Below are positions 33,020-41,691 of a stretch of 64,000 bases of DNA, piece after piece. This stretch comes from JAMXLG01 sp963818925 (GTDB lineage Bacteria > Vulcanimicrobiota > Vulcanimicrobiia > Vulcanimicrobiales > Vulcanimicrobiaceae): the NCBI GenBank assembly GCA_963818925.1, contig CAWFTN010000001.1, forward strand, positions 2,356,001 to 2,420,000, read 5' to 3'. A program made the translations under genes and the position numbers. Below the pieces are notes generated by a model. It ran no database searches, was not told the origin of the DNA, and worked only from the letters and a program-made list of their open reading frames with translations. Position 1 is the first letter of the stretch, and each line of letters starts with the position of its first letter.

Positions 33020-34256
33020 CCGCTCGTGCCGCGAAAAGTGCACCGAGGGTCGCGTGACCGGTTGTAAGCCCACCTTGCAAGTACACTTCGTACGGTTCCC
33101 GTAAAGGCGCATCGCATGAGAGCTCGATCGTCGCTCCACCGACGAACGCACCGCTCGACATCACGACGGGATCGACGTACCCCGGCACCGGTCCGGGTTC
33201 CGGCGCAAAGCGCGCGTTAACCGGCATGGCTTGCTGAAGGCCGCGTGCGAAGCGTAAGAGCCGCTCTATGGTGCCCAGGCGAATTGCCTGGACGATATCG
33301 GTCCGCATCCCGCCCGGCAGCGGATCGACGCCGAACCCCAACTCCTCAAAGAGCGCCGCTGCGAAATCCAAGCCGCGCAGCGTCTGTTCGACCACGAGCG
33401 GGGCGAGGAAGAGCCCTTGAATGAACGCGCGGCCGAACCCCAGCGTGGGCCCGAGCGCACCGCCCAGGCCGGGCGCATAGAGGCGCGATGCGACGCGTAC
33501 GACGATCTCGTCGCGGCCGGCGACGTAGCCGCCGGCGGGCGCAAGTGAGCCACCCAAGTTCTTGATGAGGGAGCCCATCACGAGATCGACGCCCACGTGG
33601 GTCGGCTCGCGTCCTTCGACCAGTTCGCCGTAGCAATTGTCCACGAGAATGAGGACGTGCGGCGCGGCCTCGCGCACGGCCGATGTGAGCGTTTCGATCT
33701 CCGTAACATCGAGGGAACGTCGTGGCGCGTATCCGCGCGAGCGCTGCACGAAGATCGCCGCAACATCGTCGCCGCGAACGCTGCGCCGAATCGTATCGAG
33801 ATCGAGTCCGCCATCGGGCGCGAGCCGAATTTCCTCGTACGCGATGCCGTGCGCGACGAGCGAATGCGGCGCCGTGCAGATCGCGTTGCGCAACGTATCG
33901 TATGGGCGCCCCGCGATGGAGATCAGCCGCTTTCCGGCCGGCACGCATGCGGCGAGCGCGGTAACGATCGCATGCGTTCCGCTGACGATCGAGAGCCGCG
34001 CAAGCGCGCGTTCCGCACCGAAGACACGCGCGAGCAATGATTCGTACCGCTCGCGCGCAGCGTCGTCATATCCGTATCCCGTCGATCCGGACAGATCGCT
34101 TTCCGCGACGCCCTCATCGAGGAACGCGCGTAACACGTTCGTCTTTACGGCATCTTGTGCGGGATAGCGAAGGTCGCGGACGCGTTCGTGCGCGCGCAGG
34201 GCGGCTTCACGAACGCGCCCGCCGATCGCAAAGCGTTCGCAGAGAAGGTCGATCAC
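33009..34256 (-). CDS. PLP-dependent aluminium-resistance/methionine gamma-lyase family protein (COG4100)
   Basis: 415 residues. Family strings: LSGSTGYGYDDAARERYESL, ARLSIVSGTHAIVTALAA, VDNCYGELVEGREPTHVGVD, MGSLIKNLGGSLAPAGGYVAG with the PLP Lys, and VIVMSSGAF-type end (VVMSSGAFVGGATIELSCD). Bacterial members such as YnbB are named aluminium-resistance protein but the enzyme reaction is unproven; a C-S lyase is the usual guess. It overlaps the PTS EIIC gene by 4 bases and the PilZ gene by about 11. Confidence 0.88.
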   Translation of the reverse strand: MIDLLCERFAIGGRVREAALRAHERVRDLRYPAQDAVKTNVLRAFLDEGVAESDLSGSTGYGYDDAARERYESLLARVFGAERALARLSIVSGTHAIVTALAACVPAGKRLISIAGRPYDTLRNAICTAPHSLVAHGIAYEEIRLAPDGGLDLDTIRRSVRGDDVAAIFVQRSRGYAPRRSLDVTEIETLTSAVREAAPHVLILVDNCYGELVEGREPTHVGVDLVMGSLIKNLGGSLAPAGGYVAGRDEIVVRVASRLYAPGLGGALGPTLGFGRAFIQGLFLAPLVVEQTLRGLDFAAALFEELGFGVDPLPGGMRTDIVQAIRLGTIERLLRFARGLQQAMPVNARFAPEPGPVPGYVDPVVMSSGAFVGGATIELSCDAPLREPYEVYLQGGLTTGHATLGALFAARAVVE

Positions 34257-35437
34257 GATGGGTTATCTCGATGTTCCTTGAGGTAGTGCGCCTCGTATGC
34301 GCGCACGAAGGGAAAATAGACGATCGCTGCAATCGCGATGTTGACGATCGCGAGCAGCACCGCGCGAGGGTCGAGCGTCGCCACATACGTCGAGATCAGC
34401 GTCGGAATCGACGACGGGACGTAAAAGGCGGGACGTCCGACCCAACCCCATTGCATTGAAAAGTACGTCGTCGTTGCGAGGATCAGCGGCACGATGAGAA
34501 ACGGTGGAACGAGATACGGATTGAATACGATCGGCGCGCCGAAGATCAGCGGTTCGTTGATGTTGAAGATGGCGGGCAGAATCGTCACGCGACCGATGGT
34601 ATGCAGTTTACGAACGCGGGAAATCGCGAGCAGCGCCGCAAGAGGAAGCGTTCCTCCCGAACCGCCCGGAAAGACGAATAGAAACAGCGAGACGACCACG
34701 ATGTGCGGCAGCGCGGCGTGCGACTGGAACGCCGTCGTGTTTTGCATCTGCAACGTCAGATACACGGGCGTGACCACGGCCGCAAGCAATGCCGGCCCAT
34801 GCATCCCGAACGTCCACAGCAATGTTTCGATGAAGACGATTAAGACGAAGGCAAAATAGGTGTCGCCGAGCGTTCCGAGCGGCTTGAGAATTACCTCAAC
34901 TGCTGCCGTAAGCGAAATGTGCGCGGCATGGAGAAGGACGCAGAGGACGACGACCGTTGCTGCGCCCGCCCATGCGTTTCGCCAAAGCCGCGCAAAGAGC
35001 GCAAACGCGCCTGCAATACCGAGCGCAAGAAACAATCCGCTCGGACCGACCAGTCGCAGGTACTCGAGCACTGAACCGTGGATCGGCGGCAATGCAGCGA
35101 GATACGCGAGCAGCGGTCCGGCGATCGCCGGAACCAGCGGCAGGTCGACGCGTTTCGCATACTGCCATCCCAGCGCCGGCGCCAGCGCCGCGCCCATGAT
35201 GCCGAAAGCGGGCAACAACGCCGATGAGACGCGTAAACCGAGGCCCGGTCCGAACACCGGACCCGGCGCCGGTACGAGCGGCAAGATAACGATAAAAGCC
35301 GCAAGCAACGCGACGAAGCTCCATGGGAGCGCATCGCGTGTTGCGGCGATAAACGGAAGGTCGGCTACCGCTCGAAACCGAGCAGCGACGTTAGAGGCGG
35401 CGGACGACAGCCTCAACGCGGCCGATGATGTCGACAT
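34253..35437 (-). CDS. Orphan PTS EIIC-type sugar permease
   Basis: 394 residues from ATG 35437, overlapping lexA by 47 bases. About ten hydrophobic helices. FGMHGPALLAAVVTPV and AIFNINEPLIFGAPIVFNP match the His and N-x-N-E-P motifs of cellobiose/diacetylchitobiose EIIC (CelB), which bind the sugar. No EIIA, EIIB, HPr or EI gene lies in the window, so phosphorylation would need parts encoded elsewhere or the protein may transport without it. Confidence 0.85.
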   Translation of the reverse strand: MSTSSAALRLSSAASNVAARFRAVADLPFIAATRDALPWSFVALLAAFIVILPLVPAPGPVFGPGLGLRVSSALLPAFGIMGAALAPALGWQYAKRVDLPLVPAIAGPLLAYLAALPPIHGSVLEYLRLVGPSGLFLALGIAGAFALFARLWRNAWAGAATVVVLCVLLHAAHISLTAAVEVILKPLGTLGDTYFAFVLIVFIETLLWTFGMHGPALLAAVVTPVYLTLQMQNTTAFQSHAALPHIVVVSLFLFVFPGGSGGTLPLAALLAISRVRKLHTIGRVTILPAIFNINEPLIFGAPIVFNPYLVPPFLIVPLILATTTYFSMQWGWVGRPAFYVPSSIPTLISTYVATLDPRAVLLAIVNIAIAAIVYFPFVRAYEAHYLKEHRDNPS

Positions 35438-36005
35438 CGCTCGCGTAGATTGGCGCCATCGCCGAATTCTCCGGCTGCAAGCGTACTTGGCCGTCTTCAC
35501 GATAGAAACGCTTCACCGTGGCTTCGCCTTCGAGCATGGCGACCACGATTTCGCCGTTGCTCGCGGTCTTTTGCGGACGCACGAGAATCAGGTCGCCGTC
35601 GAGGATGGCGGCTTCGATCATCGAGTCGCCCTGTACGCGCAGCATGAACGCGTCGGACGAACGCGGCACGAACGACGTCGGAAGAACGAATTCGCCCTCC
35701 AGATTTTCTTGCGCCGTAATCGGTACGCCGGCAGCCACTTTGCCGACGATCGGCATGACGACGCTGTCCGGCTGATGCGTGTGCGGCGCATTTAAATCGG
35801 AACGCAGCGCGCGCGGCTTCGTGGGATCGCGCGAGATGAGGCCGCGCCGCTCGAGCGCCTTCAGGTGCGCATGGATCGTCGACGACGACGACAGCCCGAC
35901 TCGCTCGCCGATTTCACGAACCGACGGCGGATAGCCGCGCTCAGATGTAAAGGCACGGATCACGTCGAGGATCCGCTGCTGTCGTTCAGTGGCGGGTTTA
36001 TCCAC
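35391..36005 (-). CDS. lexA: LexA SOS repressor
   Basis: 204 residues from GTG 36005, which has GGGGGAGA 6 bases upstream; ATG 36020 is an alternative. N-terminal winged helix RQQRILDVIRAFTSERGYPPSVREI, recognition helix LSSSSTIHAHLKALERRG. Autolysis site VAAGVP (Ala-Gly), Ser in RVQGDSMIEAAILDGD, Lys in VVAMLEGEATVKRFYRE. It represses DNA-damage genes until RecA filaments trigger self-cleavage. A perfect Gram-positive-type LexA box lies 80 bases upstream, shared with the divergent LysM gene. Confidence 0.96.
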   Translation of the reverse strand: MDKPATERQQRILDVIRAFTSERGYPPSVREIGERVGLSSSSTIHAHLKALERRGLISRDPTKPRALRSDLNAPHTHQPDSVVMPIVGKVAAGVPITAQENLEGEFVLPTSFVPRSSDAFMLRVQGDSMIEAAILDGDLILVRPQKTASNGEIVVAMLEGEATVKRFYREDGQVRLQPENSAMAPIYASDVDIIGRVEAVVRRL

Positions 36006-36030
36006 GCCGATCTCCCCCATTTCAGCAAAA

Positions 36031-36046
36031 TGCCATGCATATGGCA
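36031..36046. promoter_or_regulatory. Inverted repeat just upstream of lexA
   Basis: TGCCAT-GCAT-ATGGCA, 6-base perfect arms, 26 bases upstream of the lexA start. It does not match a LexA box. It could be a second operator in the lexA leader or incidental. Confidence 0.3.
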
Positions 36047-36087
36047 TGGGCTTGTTTTACAACCCTACCATAGGAATTTGAAAAAGG

Positions 36088-36101
36088 CAAACATACGTTC
36101 G
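36088..36101. promoter_or_regulatory. LexA (SOS) box between lexA and the LysM gene
   Basis: CGAACGTATGTTTG (read on the minus strand) fits the Bacillus/Actinobacteria SOS-box consensus CGAACRNRYGTTYG at every position. It lies 8 bases upstream of the -35 of the LysM gene and in front of lexA, so it can govern both. Confidence 0.9.
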
Positions 36102-36109
36102 AGAAACGC

Positions 36110-36140
36110 TTGACAGCTCTGCGAGGCGCTGTGCTAAAAT
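36110..36140 (+). promoter_or_regulatory. Promoter of the yneA-like gene
   Basis: TTGACA at 36110-36115 and TAAAAT at 36135-36140, spacing 19, about 90 bases before the coding start. The LexA box lies just upstream of the -35. Confidence 0.65.
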
Positions 36141-36231
36141 CTAGGGGACGAACAGCTGTTTGGCCCAACATATAGACCGATTGGTAGTCGAACGCTCGTT
36201 TGCCACAAGATATAGGAAAGGGAGTAGAACG

Positions 36232-36513
36232 GTGGTTAAGCGCAAGAAATTCACTCTGATGCCGGCGATCACACTCGCTGCGCTCAGTCTCATGGTCGCA
36301 CTACCGACGCTCTCCAACATGCATCTCTACGCCGCGACCGCCCAACACTACAAAGTCGTTACGGTTCAACCCGGCGATACGCTGTGGTCGATCGCCGCGT
36401 CAAACACAACGAGTGACGGCGACGTGCAAGAAACGATCGATCGCATCTCCGATGCAAATCATTTGCACGCAACGAGCCTCGAGCCCGGACAACGCCTGCG
36501 CGTTCCGCAATAA
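36232..36513 (+). CDS. LysM protein, YneA-like SOS cell-division inhibitor
   Basis: 93 residues from GTG 36232 with GGAG 7 bases upstream; an earlier in-frame ATG at 36160 lacks a ribosome-binding site. A basic start (VVKRKKF) and one membrane helix (MPAITLAALSLMVALPTL) are followed by a LysM domain (YKVVTVQPGDTLWSIAASN, ISDANHLHATSLEPGQRLRVP). This is the layout of B. subtilis YneA, a division blocker divergent from lexA. Here too the gene is divergent from lexA with a perfect LexA box between. Sequence identity to YneA was not measured; the role is inferred from layout, length and control. Confidence 0.75.
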   Translation: MVKRKKFTLMPAITLAALSLMVALPTLSNMHLYAATAQHYKVVTVQPGDTLWSIAASNTTSDGDVQETIDRISDANHLHATSLEPGQRLRVPQ

Positions 36514-36531
36514 CCTTCTCTCCCGGAAGAT

Positions 36532-36564
36532 AAAAAGGCGCCGAGTAGCCACGGCGTCTTTTTA
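36532..36564. terminator. Bidirectional intrinsic terminator
   Basis: AAAAAGGCGCCG-(8)-CGGCGTCTTTTT: a GC stem between an A-run and a T-run, lying between the convergent yneA-like and Uma2 genes; it can stop transcription on both strands. Confidence 0.85.
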
Positions 36565-36567
36565 TTT

Positions 36568-37098
36568 CTATTGTTGCGGAATGTCGAGATCTTGAAAGAC
36601 GTCTCGAACGTCGAAGGCTAGCCACGGCACGAGCGGATGCGCGAATCGGTCCGCTTCCCGCAATTCATGAATTTCATTCTTGTCGTGAACGGCAATCGAT
36701 CGGTTCAAAAAATTCACGTCGACGACGACCAGCGATCCGTGCGATAGATAGAGTGAGATCTTCTTTTTCAGATATGCGCGGTTATCACCGGGGGACCATA
36801 CTTCAGCGGCAACATCCGGCGCACAAGGCGGAAACTCGGCGTCATGTTCGCCCATCGCTCTCAGCCGTTCAAAAGAGAAGAACGACACGTCCGGAATAAA
36901 CTTTGTTAGCTTCTCGTGGTCAGGGAGCCAGATGTCCCATTCCGTTCCAACTTGTCCGCGGCCGACGGCAGCATTGCGAATGATCGAGGCTAGTGCCGTC
37001 TGCACGACGGCGTGCCGCTGCCGCGGGCTCACCTTTGGATGCACCTCGCCATCGAGGTACTCCCAGTATTCAGGCTCCGTGCGATAGTCAACCGACAT
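36568..37098 (-). CDS. Uma2-family (DUF820) putative endonuclease
   Basis: 176 residues from ATG 37098 (an in-frame ATG at 37107 is also possible). PD-(D/E)xK-like core: EYLDGEVHPKVSPRQRHA, GTEWDIWLPDHEKLTKFIPDVSF with the Asp, and PDVAAEVWSPGDNRAYLKKKISLYLSHG carrying E-V-x-S-P and K. The family is abundant in cyanobacteria; its nuclease role is predicted, not shown. It stands alone between two terminators. Confidence 0.85.
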   Translation of the reverse strand: MSVDYRTEPEYWEYLDGEVHPKVSPRQRHAVVQTALASIIRNAAVGRGQVGTEWDIWLPDHEKLTKFIPDVSFFSFERLRAMGEHDAEFPPCAPDVAAEVWSPGDNRAYLKKKISLYLSHGSLVVVDVNFLNRSIAVHDKNEIHELREADRFAHPLVPWLAFDVRDVFQDLDIPQQ

Positions 37099-37121
37099 GT
37101 CACGCAAAGTCTATCACGCCC

Positions 37122-37331
37122 TTAGCGCCGGCTGACCAGTACGATCGAGTGTCCCTGGTGGTCATTCAGGAACTCGAGCCCGTCGTGCATCCAGGTATCG
37201 AGCCCGCCGCTCGAGTGCTTCGCGACTTCGCGCACGACGTGGACTCGATCGCGTAACCATGCGAGTTCGCTGCGCGTCGTCGTCGGGAAGATAGCGGTTT
37301 CGCAGTCCTCGCACTTGTAGCCGTATTGCAT
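37122..37331 (-). CDS. Small CxxC protein, unknown function
   Basis: 69 residues from ATG 37331. Starts MQYGYKCEDCETAIFP, a single C-x-x-C knuckle, followed by a helical region (LAWLRDRVHVVREVAKHSSGG) and LNDHQGHSIVLVSRR. Only two Cys, so any metal site would need His (several in the middle) or dimerisation. It lies after the TonB receptor terminator, so it must have its own promoter. No family recognised. Confidence 0.6.
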   Translation of the reverse strand: MQYGYKCEDCETAIFPTTTRSELAWLRDRVHVVREVAKHSSGGLDTWMHDGLEFLNDHQGHSIVLVSRR

Positions 37332-37349
37332 CGCGCGCGTATTCGTAGC

Positions 37350-37389
37350 AAAAAAGAACGAGCCCCGCCACTTTCGTGCCGGGGCTCGC
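37350..37389 (-). terminator. Intrinsic terminator of the TonB receptor gene
   Basis: On the minus strand GAGCCCCG-(12)-CGGGGCTC followed by GTTCTTTTTT; 8-bp perfect stem, 30 bases after the receptor stop. Confidence 0.88.
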
Positions 37390-37420
37390 ATGGGTTGACC
37401 TAGTCAGGCCACCTCAAGAC

Positions 37421-40400
37421 TTACATCTTGATAGTGACGGTGAGGTAGGCGTTGAACGGCGGCGGAATCGTTCCGGCGAACGAACCGTTGGTCGGCACGT
37501 ACGACTGGAACTGCCAGTTTTGCGGCGTGAATCCACCGTTCGCTGCAGAGTTGAATGCAGCCGAGCTCGACGGATTCGAGGCGCCCGCTCCACGTTGGAA
37601 GTTCGAGACCTGGAATCCGTTGGCGCCATAGCCGCAGACCGTGCTGCTGGGCGCGTATGCCGAGGTCCAAGCCGCCTTCGTACCGCCGAAGCAGGTGTGG
37701 AAGATGTTGGACATCGTCAGGTTGAGGCTGATGCGCGGCGAGACGTCATAAGACAGCGCCACGTTGCCGAGCAGCAGGTTCGGGTTATGATAGGTGCCCG
37801 GTGCGTCGAATTGACCTGTCTGCCAGTTAGGCACGTAGAGCAGGCCGGTTTGCGTCGCACCCGCGGCGTTGATCGACGTCCAGTCGCACTGATTGGGCGT
37901 CGTCGGATCGGTTGCGGTACACGTGCGCGGATCGACACCCTGCGTCGTGAGCGGCGAACCGTACGACGAACCGGAGACGAGCTGGATGCTCGGCGTGATC
38001 GCAAACTTATCCTTGCGGTAGTTCAGGATCAGCGACGAGACCCACGGCGAGTCATAGATTCCGAGACCGCTGTTGACGCCCGGCAGAGCGACGTCGCTCG
38101 GCGGCGGGTACCAGCCGTCACGGCTCAGGAGACCCTGTGCCGACGCATTGAAGTACGGGTTCGTGATCGTTCCGGCAGCGCACGTTTGTGCGACGCCAAC
38201 TGCGCCGACTCCCGCACCCGTGTTCGAGTTCGGCGTCGGATTGTTTCCAACCGTCGTGAAGCACGGATAGTTCTGCGATCCGCCCTTCGCGAGTTTGTTG
38301 TACTCACCAATGACCTGGTTGTAGATGTCGACTTGGTTGGCACCGAAGCCGTTGACCAATCCGTTTTGGAACCGGACTTTGGCGTCGGTGTAGGTCACTG
38401 AGAGCTGGCCGGAGAGACCGTTGCGCGCGAAGTCGCCTTTGCTGAATGCAAACTCGACGCCTTTGCTGACGAACTGACCGACCGGAACCTGCGTCACGAA
38501 GCCAGCACCGATGAACGACTGCTCTTGGTAGCCGTTGGTGAGGTTATAGAACGGCGTGAGCTTGTAGCTCATGTCGGTTCCGTGGATGTGACGCTCGAGC
38601 GAGATGTCGTACTGTGCCGACGTCTGAGCCGGAACGTTATGGAACGGCGTGAAGAAGCCGAGACCCATGAAGTTCGCCCAAAGCGCCGTGTTGTTACCCG
38701 ACTGGTCGAGGTATTGCGTCGACGCCGAGATCGGCGGCTCGATGAAGCGGCCACCGGAGAAGCGCCAGACCGTGTCCGGCGATTGCGTGTAGGTGCCTGA
38801 TGCACGGAACGACCAGTAGTTCAGGTTGTACGAGTTCGGCGAGTTCACCGTGAAATTCGGTGCCTGGACGCCGTCCTGAACGGTACCGTTCGGGTGGACC
38901 CACGTCGTCGGCAGCGCGCCGCCGAGTTGCGCCTGCACGTAAGCGTTACAGTCACCACCAACGATCGCGGCTGCGGCCGGCGGGAATTGACCCGGCAGCA
39001 ACGGCGCCGAAAAGACGCCTTGGGCGCCCGGAGCCGTGTTGTAGCAGTAATAGTTCTTGGTAATATCGCCGTAGAACTTATCCGCCAGCGTCGTGCTGTC
39101 GGGCAGTTCGTACTTGTAGCCCTCATAGCGGACGCCGACGTTGAACAGCCACCGGTCGTTCGGACGGAATTGATCCGTGAGCGAGACGTTGGTGAACTGC
39201 GGCTTGACCGTGTTATACGAACCTTTCGCCGCGCCGTCCCAGAGGCTCGAGTACTGCGCGCCTGCGGCGGCAGCAGCCGAACCCGCCGGCGCACCGAGAG
39301 CCGGATTGACGCACGTCGGGTACGGGTTGCCTTGAGCATCTACGCCTGCGAAAGGATTCGCTTGGTTGAAGCATCCGTTCGTCGCGCCCGAAAGCTGCGT
39401 CGTATCAGGCGTTTGCATCCACGGCGCAATTGCCGTCTGCGATGCGCTGAACTGACGAACGTACGAGCTGGAGATGAACTTGGCACATCCGCCGCTTGCC
39501 TGCGAGTACGCGTTGCCCGTGTACGGGTTGAAGCACGTAAACGCCGGCGAGCCGGCTGCCGCATTCGGATTCGCAACGAACAGACCGAACGGCGACGCCT
39601 GGCCGCCGAGACCGCCAAGCGGGAAGCCGTTGTTGTTGTCGCGCAGCACGTTCGCTTGCGTGTAGTTCGTCGTGAACTGCAGCAAGTGCTTATCGGTCAG
39701 CTGATCCGTGAACTGGAATTCGCCGCCGGTCGTGTGCGTGCTGAGAATGTAGTTTGCCGCGAGGGCTTGGTCCGGATAACCGAAGATGTAGTTTGCAGCC
39801 GCAGCGTTCTCACCAGTCTGATCCCAGTCTGAATAGAACGTGTAGCCGGCGATACGCGCGAACGCGTTAGCCCCAAACGAGTGCGTGTATTGCATCTTCA
39901 CGATTCCCGTATCGTTGTAGATGCTGTCGCGTGTATTGTCCGGCAGTTGGCTGAACATCGCGCGATCCGTCGAGCTGTCCGGCGAATAGTACTTCGACGG
40001 CGCCATGTTCTGAATGCTTTGGCCGAAGGCCGCATTGTAGACCCATGCGTCGGTGTACGCCGGATACGCACATCCGCCCGTAAGGAAGCATCCGACCTGC
40101 GCCGGATTTCCGTTATAGAGGCCGGCGAGGTTGTACGGAGGCGTAACGCCGCCCGTCACCGACGCGCTGCCCGGAATGTACGGAACGCCGAGTTGCGCGA
40201 CCGTATATTGATTCGGACCGCCGATATCGCTCACCGAACCGTAGTACTGCGTCTTCATCATCGACGAGCTCCAGAGAAGCTGGAGGTCGTCGCGCTGACC
40301 GTCAGCACGCGGAATCGCGAAGTGGAAGTTCACCACGTTCTCGCGGTCCGCGATATTCGACGTGAGGCCAGAAACGCCGTTGTACGAAGTGATGCATCCG

Positions 40401-41470
40401 ACGCCCGCAACCGGATTTGGCGCAGTCGACGCGCCGGTGCTTACGTTACAAAACGGCACCGCGCCACCGCTGATGGAAACGCTGCCGCCCGGTACATACC
40501 CGGCTTGCGAGTAATCGGAGTAGATGCCGCCCGGGCCCATCAAGTCGGCTCCGTTACTGTTGTTCAGGAAGCGGAAGTCTTGATTGTAGCCGCTGAGGCC
40601 GACGTAGTAGCTGAAACGACGATCCGGGGTTGCGCCGCCGGCTTCGACCTTCGCCTGGTGGTAGAAGGTCGGGCCGCCGATACCGCCCGCGAGATCGAGG
40701 TAGCCCGGATACGTACCGGTCTTGATGACCTGGTTAATGAAGCCCGACGTACCGGAGCTGGAGTTCGAGGCCGGACCACCGCCCGTGTACACCTGCAACT
40801 CTTGCAGACCGAGGTTCGACTCCGTCGACGAGTTGTAGTTGTCGAAGGCGCGGTTGACGGGGATACCGTCATACTCGAAGCCCGTGAAGAAGGACTGCGA
40901 ACCGCGGATGAACACCGCGTTGTTGTTCCAGCCCATGCCGCCGATCGGCACGTTCACGCCGGGGACCGACGCGATCGCCGAGTATGCGCTGTTGAGGTTC
41001 GAGCCACCGCCGAGCGCGGCCGAAGCCGTGATCTGGTTCGAGGTGACATTGTAGATGTCGCCTCCGACGCCGCTCTTGACGAGCGCACCGGCCGACGTCG
41101 CCGAGACCTTCGCAATGGTCTTCAGCGCGGATTGGAGATGGAATGTCAGCGTCTGCTGGTTGTCGGCAAAGACGGTGACACCCGCGTATGAAAGGGGGTT
41201 GAATCCGTCCTTCTCGATCGACACCGTATATGTATCCGGTGCGAGCGCCAAGAACGAGAAACGACCCGCCGCGTCCGTCTTACCGGATGCGACCTGCGAG
41301 GCGGAAACGAGCTTTACAGCCGCTCCTGCCACCGGCGCACCCTTGTCGTCTTGGACGACGCCGCTCAGACCACCCGTCACACCTGCCAGTGCCCATGTTC
41401 CCTGGAACAGGAAGGCGACGAGGAGTAGGAGCGCCACCGCGACTTGACGGAGGGTTCCTTTTCTAGTCAA
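37421..41470 (-). CDS. TonB-dependent receptor with N-terminal carboxypeptidase-like (Cna-B) domain
   Basis: 1349 residues. TTG 41470 is taken as start: GAGG lies 7 bases upstream and a clean signal peptide follows (VALLLLVAFLFQGTWALA). Residues about 30-110 form a carboxypeptidase-regulatory/Cna-type domain (GLSGVVQDDKGAPVAGAAVK, TDAAGRFSFLALAPDTYTVS). Then a plug-like region (SAIASVPGVNVPI, NNAVFIRGSQSFFTGFEYDG) and a long beta barrel ending in a terminal strand (FNAYLTVTIKM). Such large receptors import siderophores, glycans or peptides. No TonB/ExbB or uptake gene is adjacent, so the ligand is unknown. Monocistronic between terminators. Confidence 0.93.
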   Translation of the reverse strand: MTRKGTLRQVAVALLLLVAFLFQGTWALAGVTGGLSGVVQDDKGAPVAGAAVKLVSASQVASGKTDAAGRFSFLALAPDTYTVSIEKDGFNPLSYAGVTVFADNQQTLTFHLQSALKTIAKVSATSAGALVKSGVGGDIYNVTSNQITASAALGGGSNLNSAYSAIASVPGVNVPIGGMGWNNNAVFIRGSQSFFTGFEYDGIPVNRAFDNYNSSTESNLGLQELQVYTGGGPASNSSSGTSGFINQVIKTGTYPGYLDLAGGIGGPTFYHQAKVEAGGATPDRRFSYYVGLSGYNQDFRFLNNSNGADLMGPGGIYSDYSQAGYVPGGSVSISGGAVPFCNVSTGASTAPNPVAGVGCITSYNGVSGLTSNIADRENVVNFHFAIPRADGQRDDLQLLWSSSMMKTQYYGSVSDIGGPNQYTVAQLGVPYIPGSASVTGGVTPPYNLAGLYNGNPAQVGCFLTGGCAYPAYTDAWVYNAAFGQSIQNMAPSKYYSPDSSTDRAMFSQLPDNTRDSIYNDTGIVKMQYTHSFGANAFARIAGYTFYSDWDQTGENAAAANYIFGYPDQALAANYILSTHTTGGEFQFTDQLTDKHLLQFTTNYTQANVLRDNNNGFPLGGLGGQASPFGLFVANPNAAAGSPAFTCFNPYTGNAYSQASGGCAKFISSSYVRQFSASQTAIAPWMQTPDTTQLSGATNGCFNQANPFAGVDAQGNPYPTCVNPALGAPAGSAAAAAGAQYSSLWDGAAKGSYNTVKPQFTNVSLTDQFRPNDRWLFNVGVRYEGYKYELPDSTTLADKFYGDITKNYYCYNTAPGAQGVFSAPLLPGQFPPAAAAIVGGDCNAYVQAQLGGALPTTWVHPNGTVQDGVQAPNFTVNSPNSYNLNYWSFRASGTYTQSPDTVWRFSGGRFIEPPISASTQYLDQSGNNTALWANFMGLGFFTPFHNVPAQTSAQYDISLERHIHGTDMSYKLTPFYNLTNGYQEQSFIGAGFVTQVPVGQFVSKGVEFAFSKGDFARNGLSGQLSVTYTDAKVRFQNGLVNGFGANQVDIYNQVIGEYNKLAKGGSQNYPCFTTVGNNPTPNSNTGAGVGAVGVAQTCAAGTITNPYFNASAQGLLSRDGWYPPPSDVALPGVNSGLGIYDSPWVSSLILNYRKDKFAITPSIQLVSGSSYGSPLTTQGVDPRTCTATDPTTPNQCDWTSINAAGATQTGLLYVPNWQTGQFDAPGTYHNPNLLLGNVALSYDVSPRISLNLTMSNIFHTCFGGTKAAWTSAYAPSSTVCGYGANGFQVSNFQRGAGASNPSSSAAFNSAANGGFTPQNWQFQSYVPTNGSFAGTIPPPFNAYLTVTIKM

Positions 41471-41567
41471 TTGATAGCCCTCAGTTGAGTAGAGTGACAA
41501 ACATCAACACGTGAAAGTGCCGAGAACCGCATCGTGCGTCTCTCAGCAACTTCTCATGTGACGTACC

Positions 41568-41583
41568 TCGCGAATTCTCGCGA
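41568..41583. promoter_or_regulatory. Palindromic repeat upstream of the TonB receptor
   Basis: TCGCGA-ATTC-TCGCGA, in which each arm is itself a palindrome, about 100 bases upstream of the receptor start. A possible regulator site; no matching factor is in the window. Confidence 0.35.
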
Positions 41584-41604
41584 CAAAGGTCGGTTCCTTT
41601 ATAG

Positions 41605-41644
41605 GGGCTTAAAAATGAGAGGCCGCTCGGGTGAGCGGCCTCTC
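41605..41644 (-). terminator. Intrinsic terminator of the sucC-sucD operon
   Basis: Minus strand GAGAGGCCGCTC-ACCC-GAGCGGCCTCTC, a perfect 12-bp stem with 4-base loop, followed by ATTTTTAAG; 45 bases after the sucD stop. Confidence 0.92.
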
Positions 41645-41691
41645 TGATTCCTCACGCTTCGTTGTTGAAGCGTTATGCCTTGATAACTTTT

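Noticed and set aside
37376..38401. Plus-strand open frame opposite the TonB receptor 3' end
   Set aside because: Same shadow composition; runs across the receptor terminator.
39881..41191. Long plus-strand open frame opposite the TonB receptor
   Set aside because: Arg/Ala/Val-rich antisense shadow of a GC-rich gene; no motif, no ribosome-binding site.
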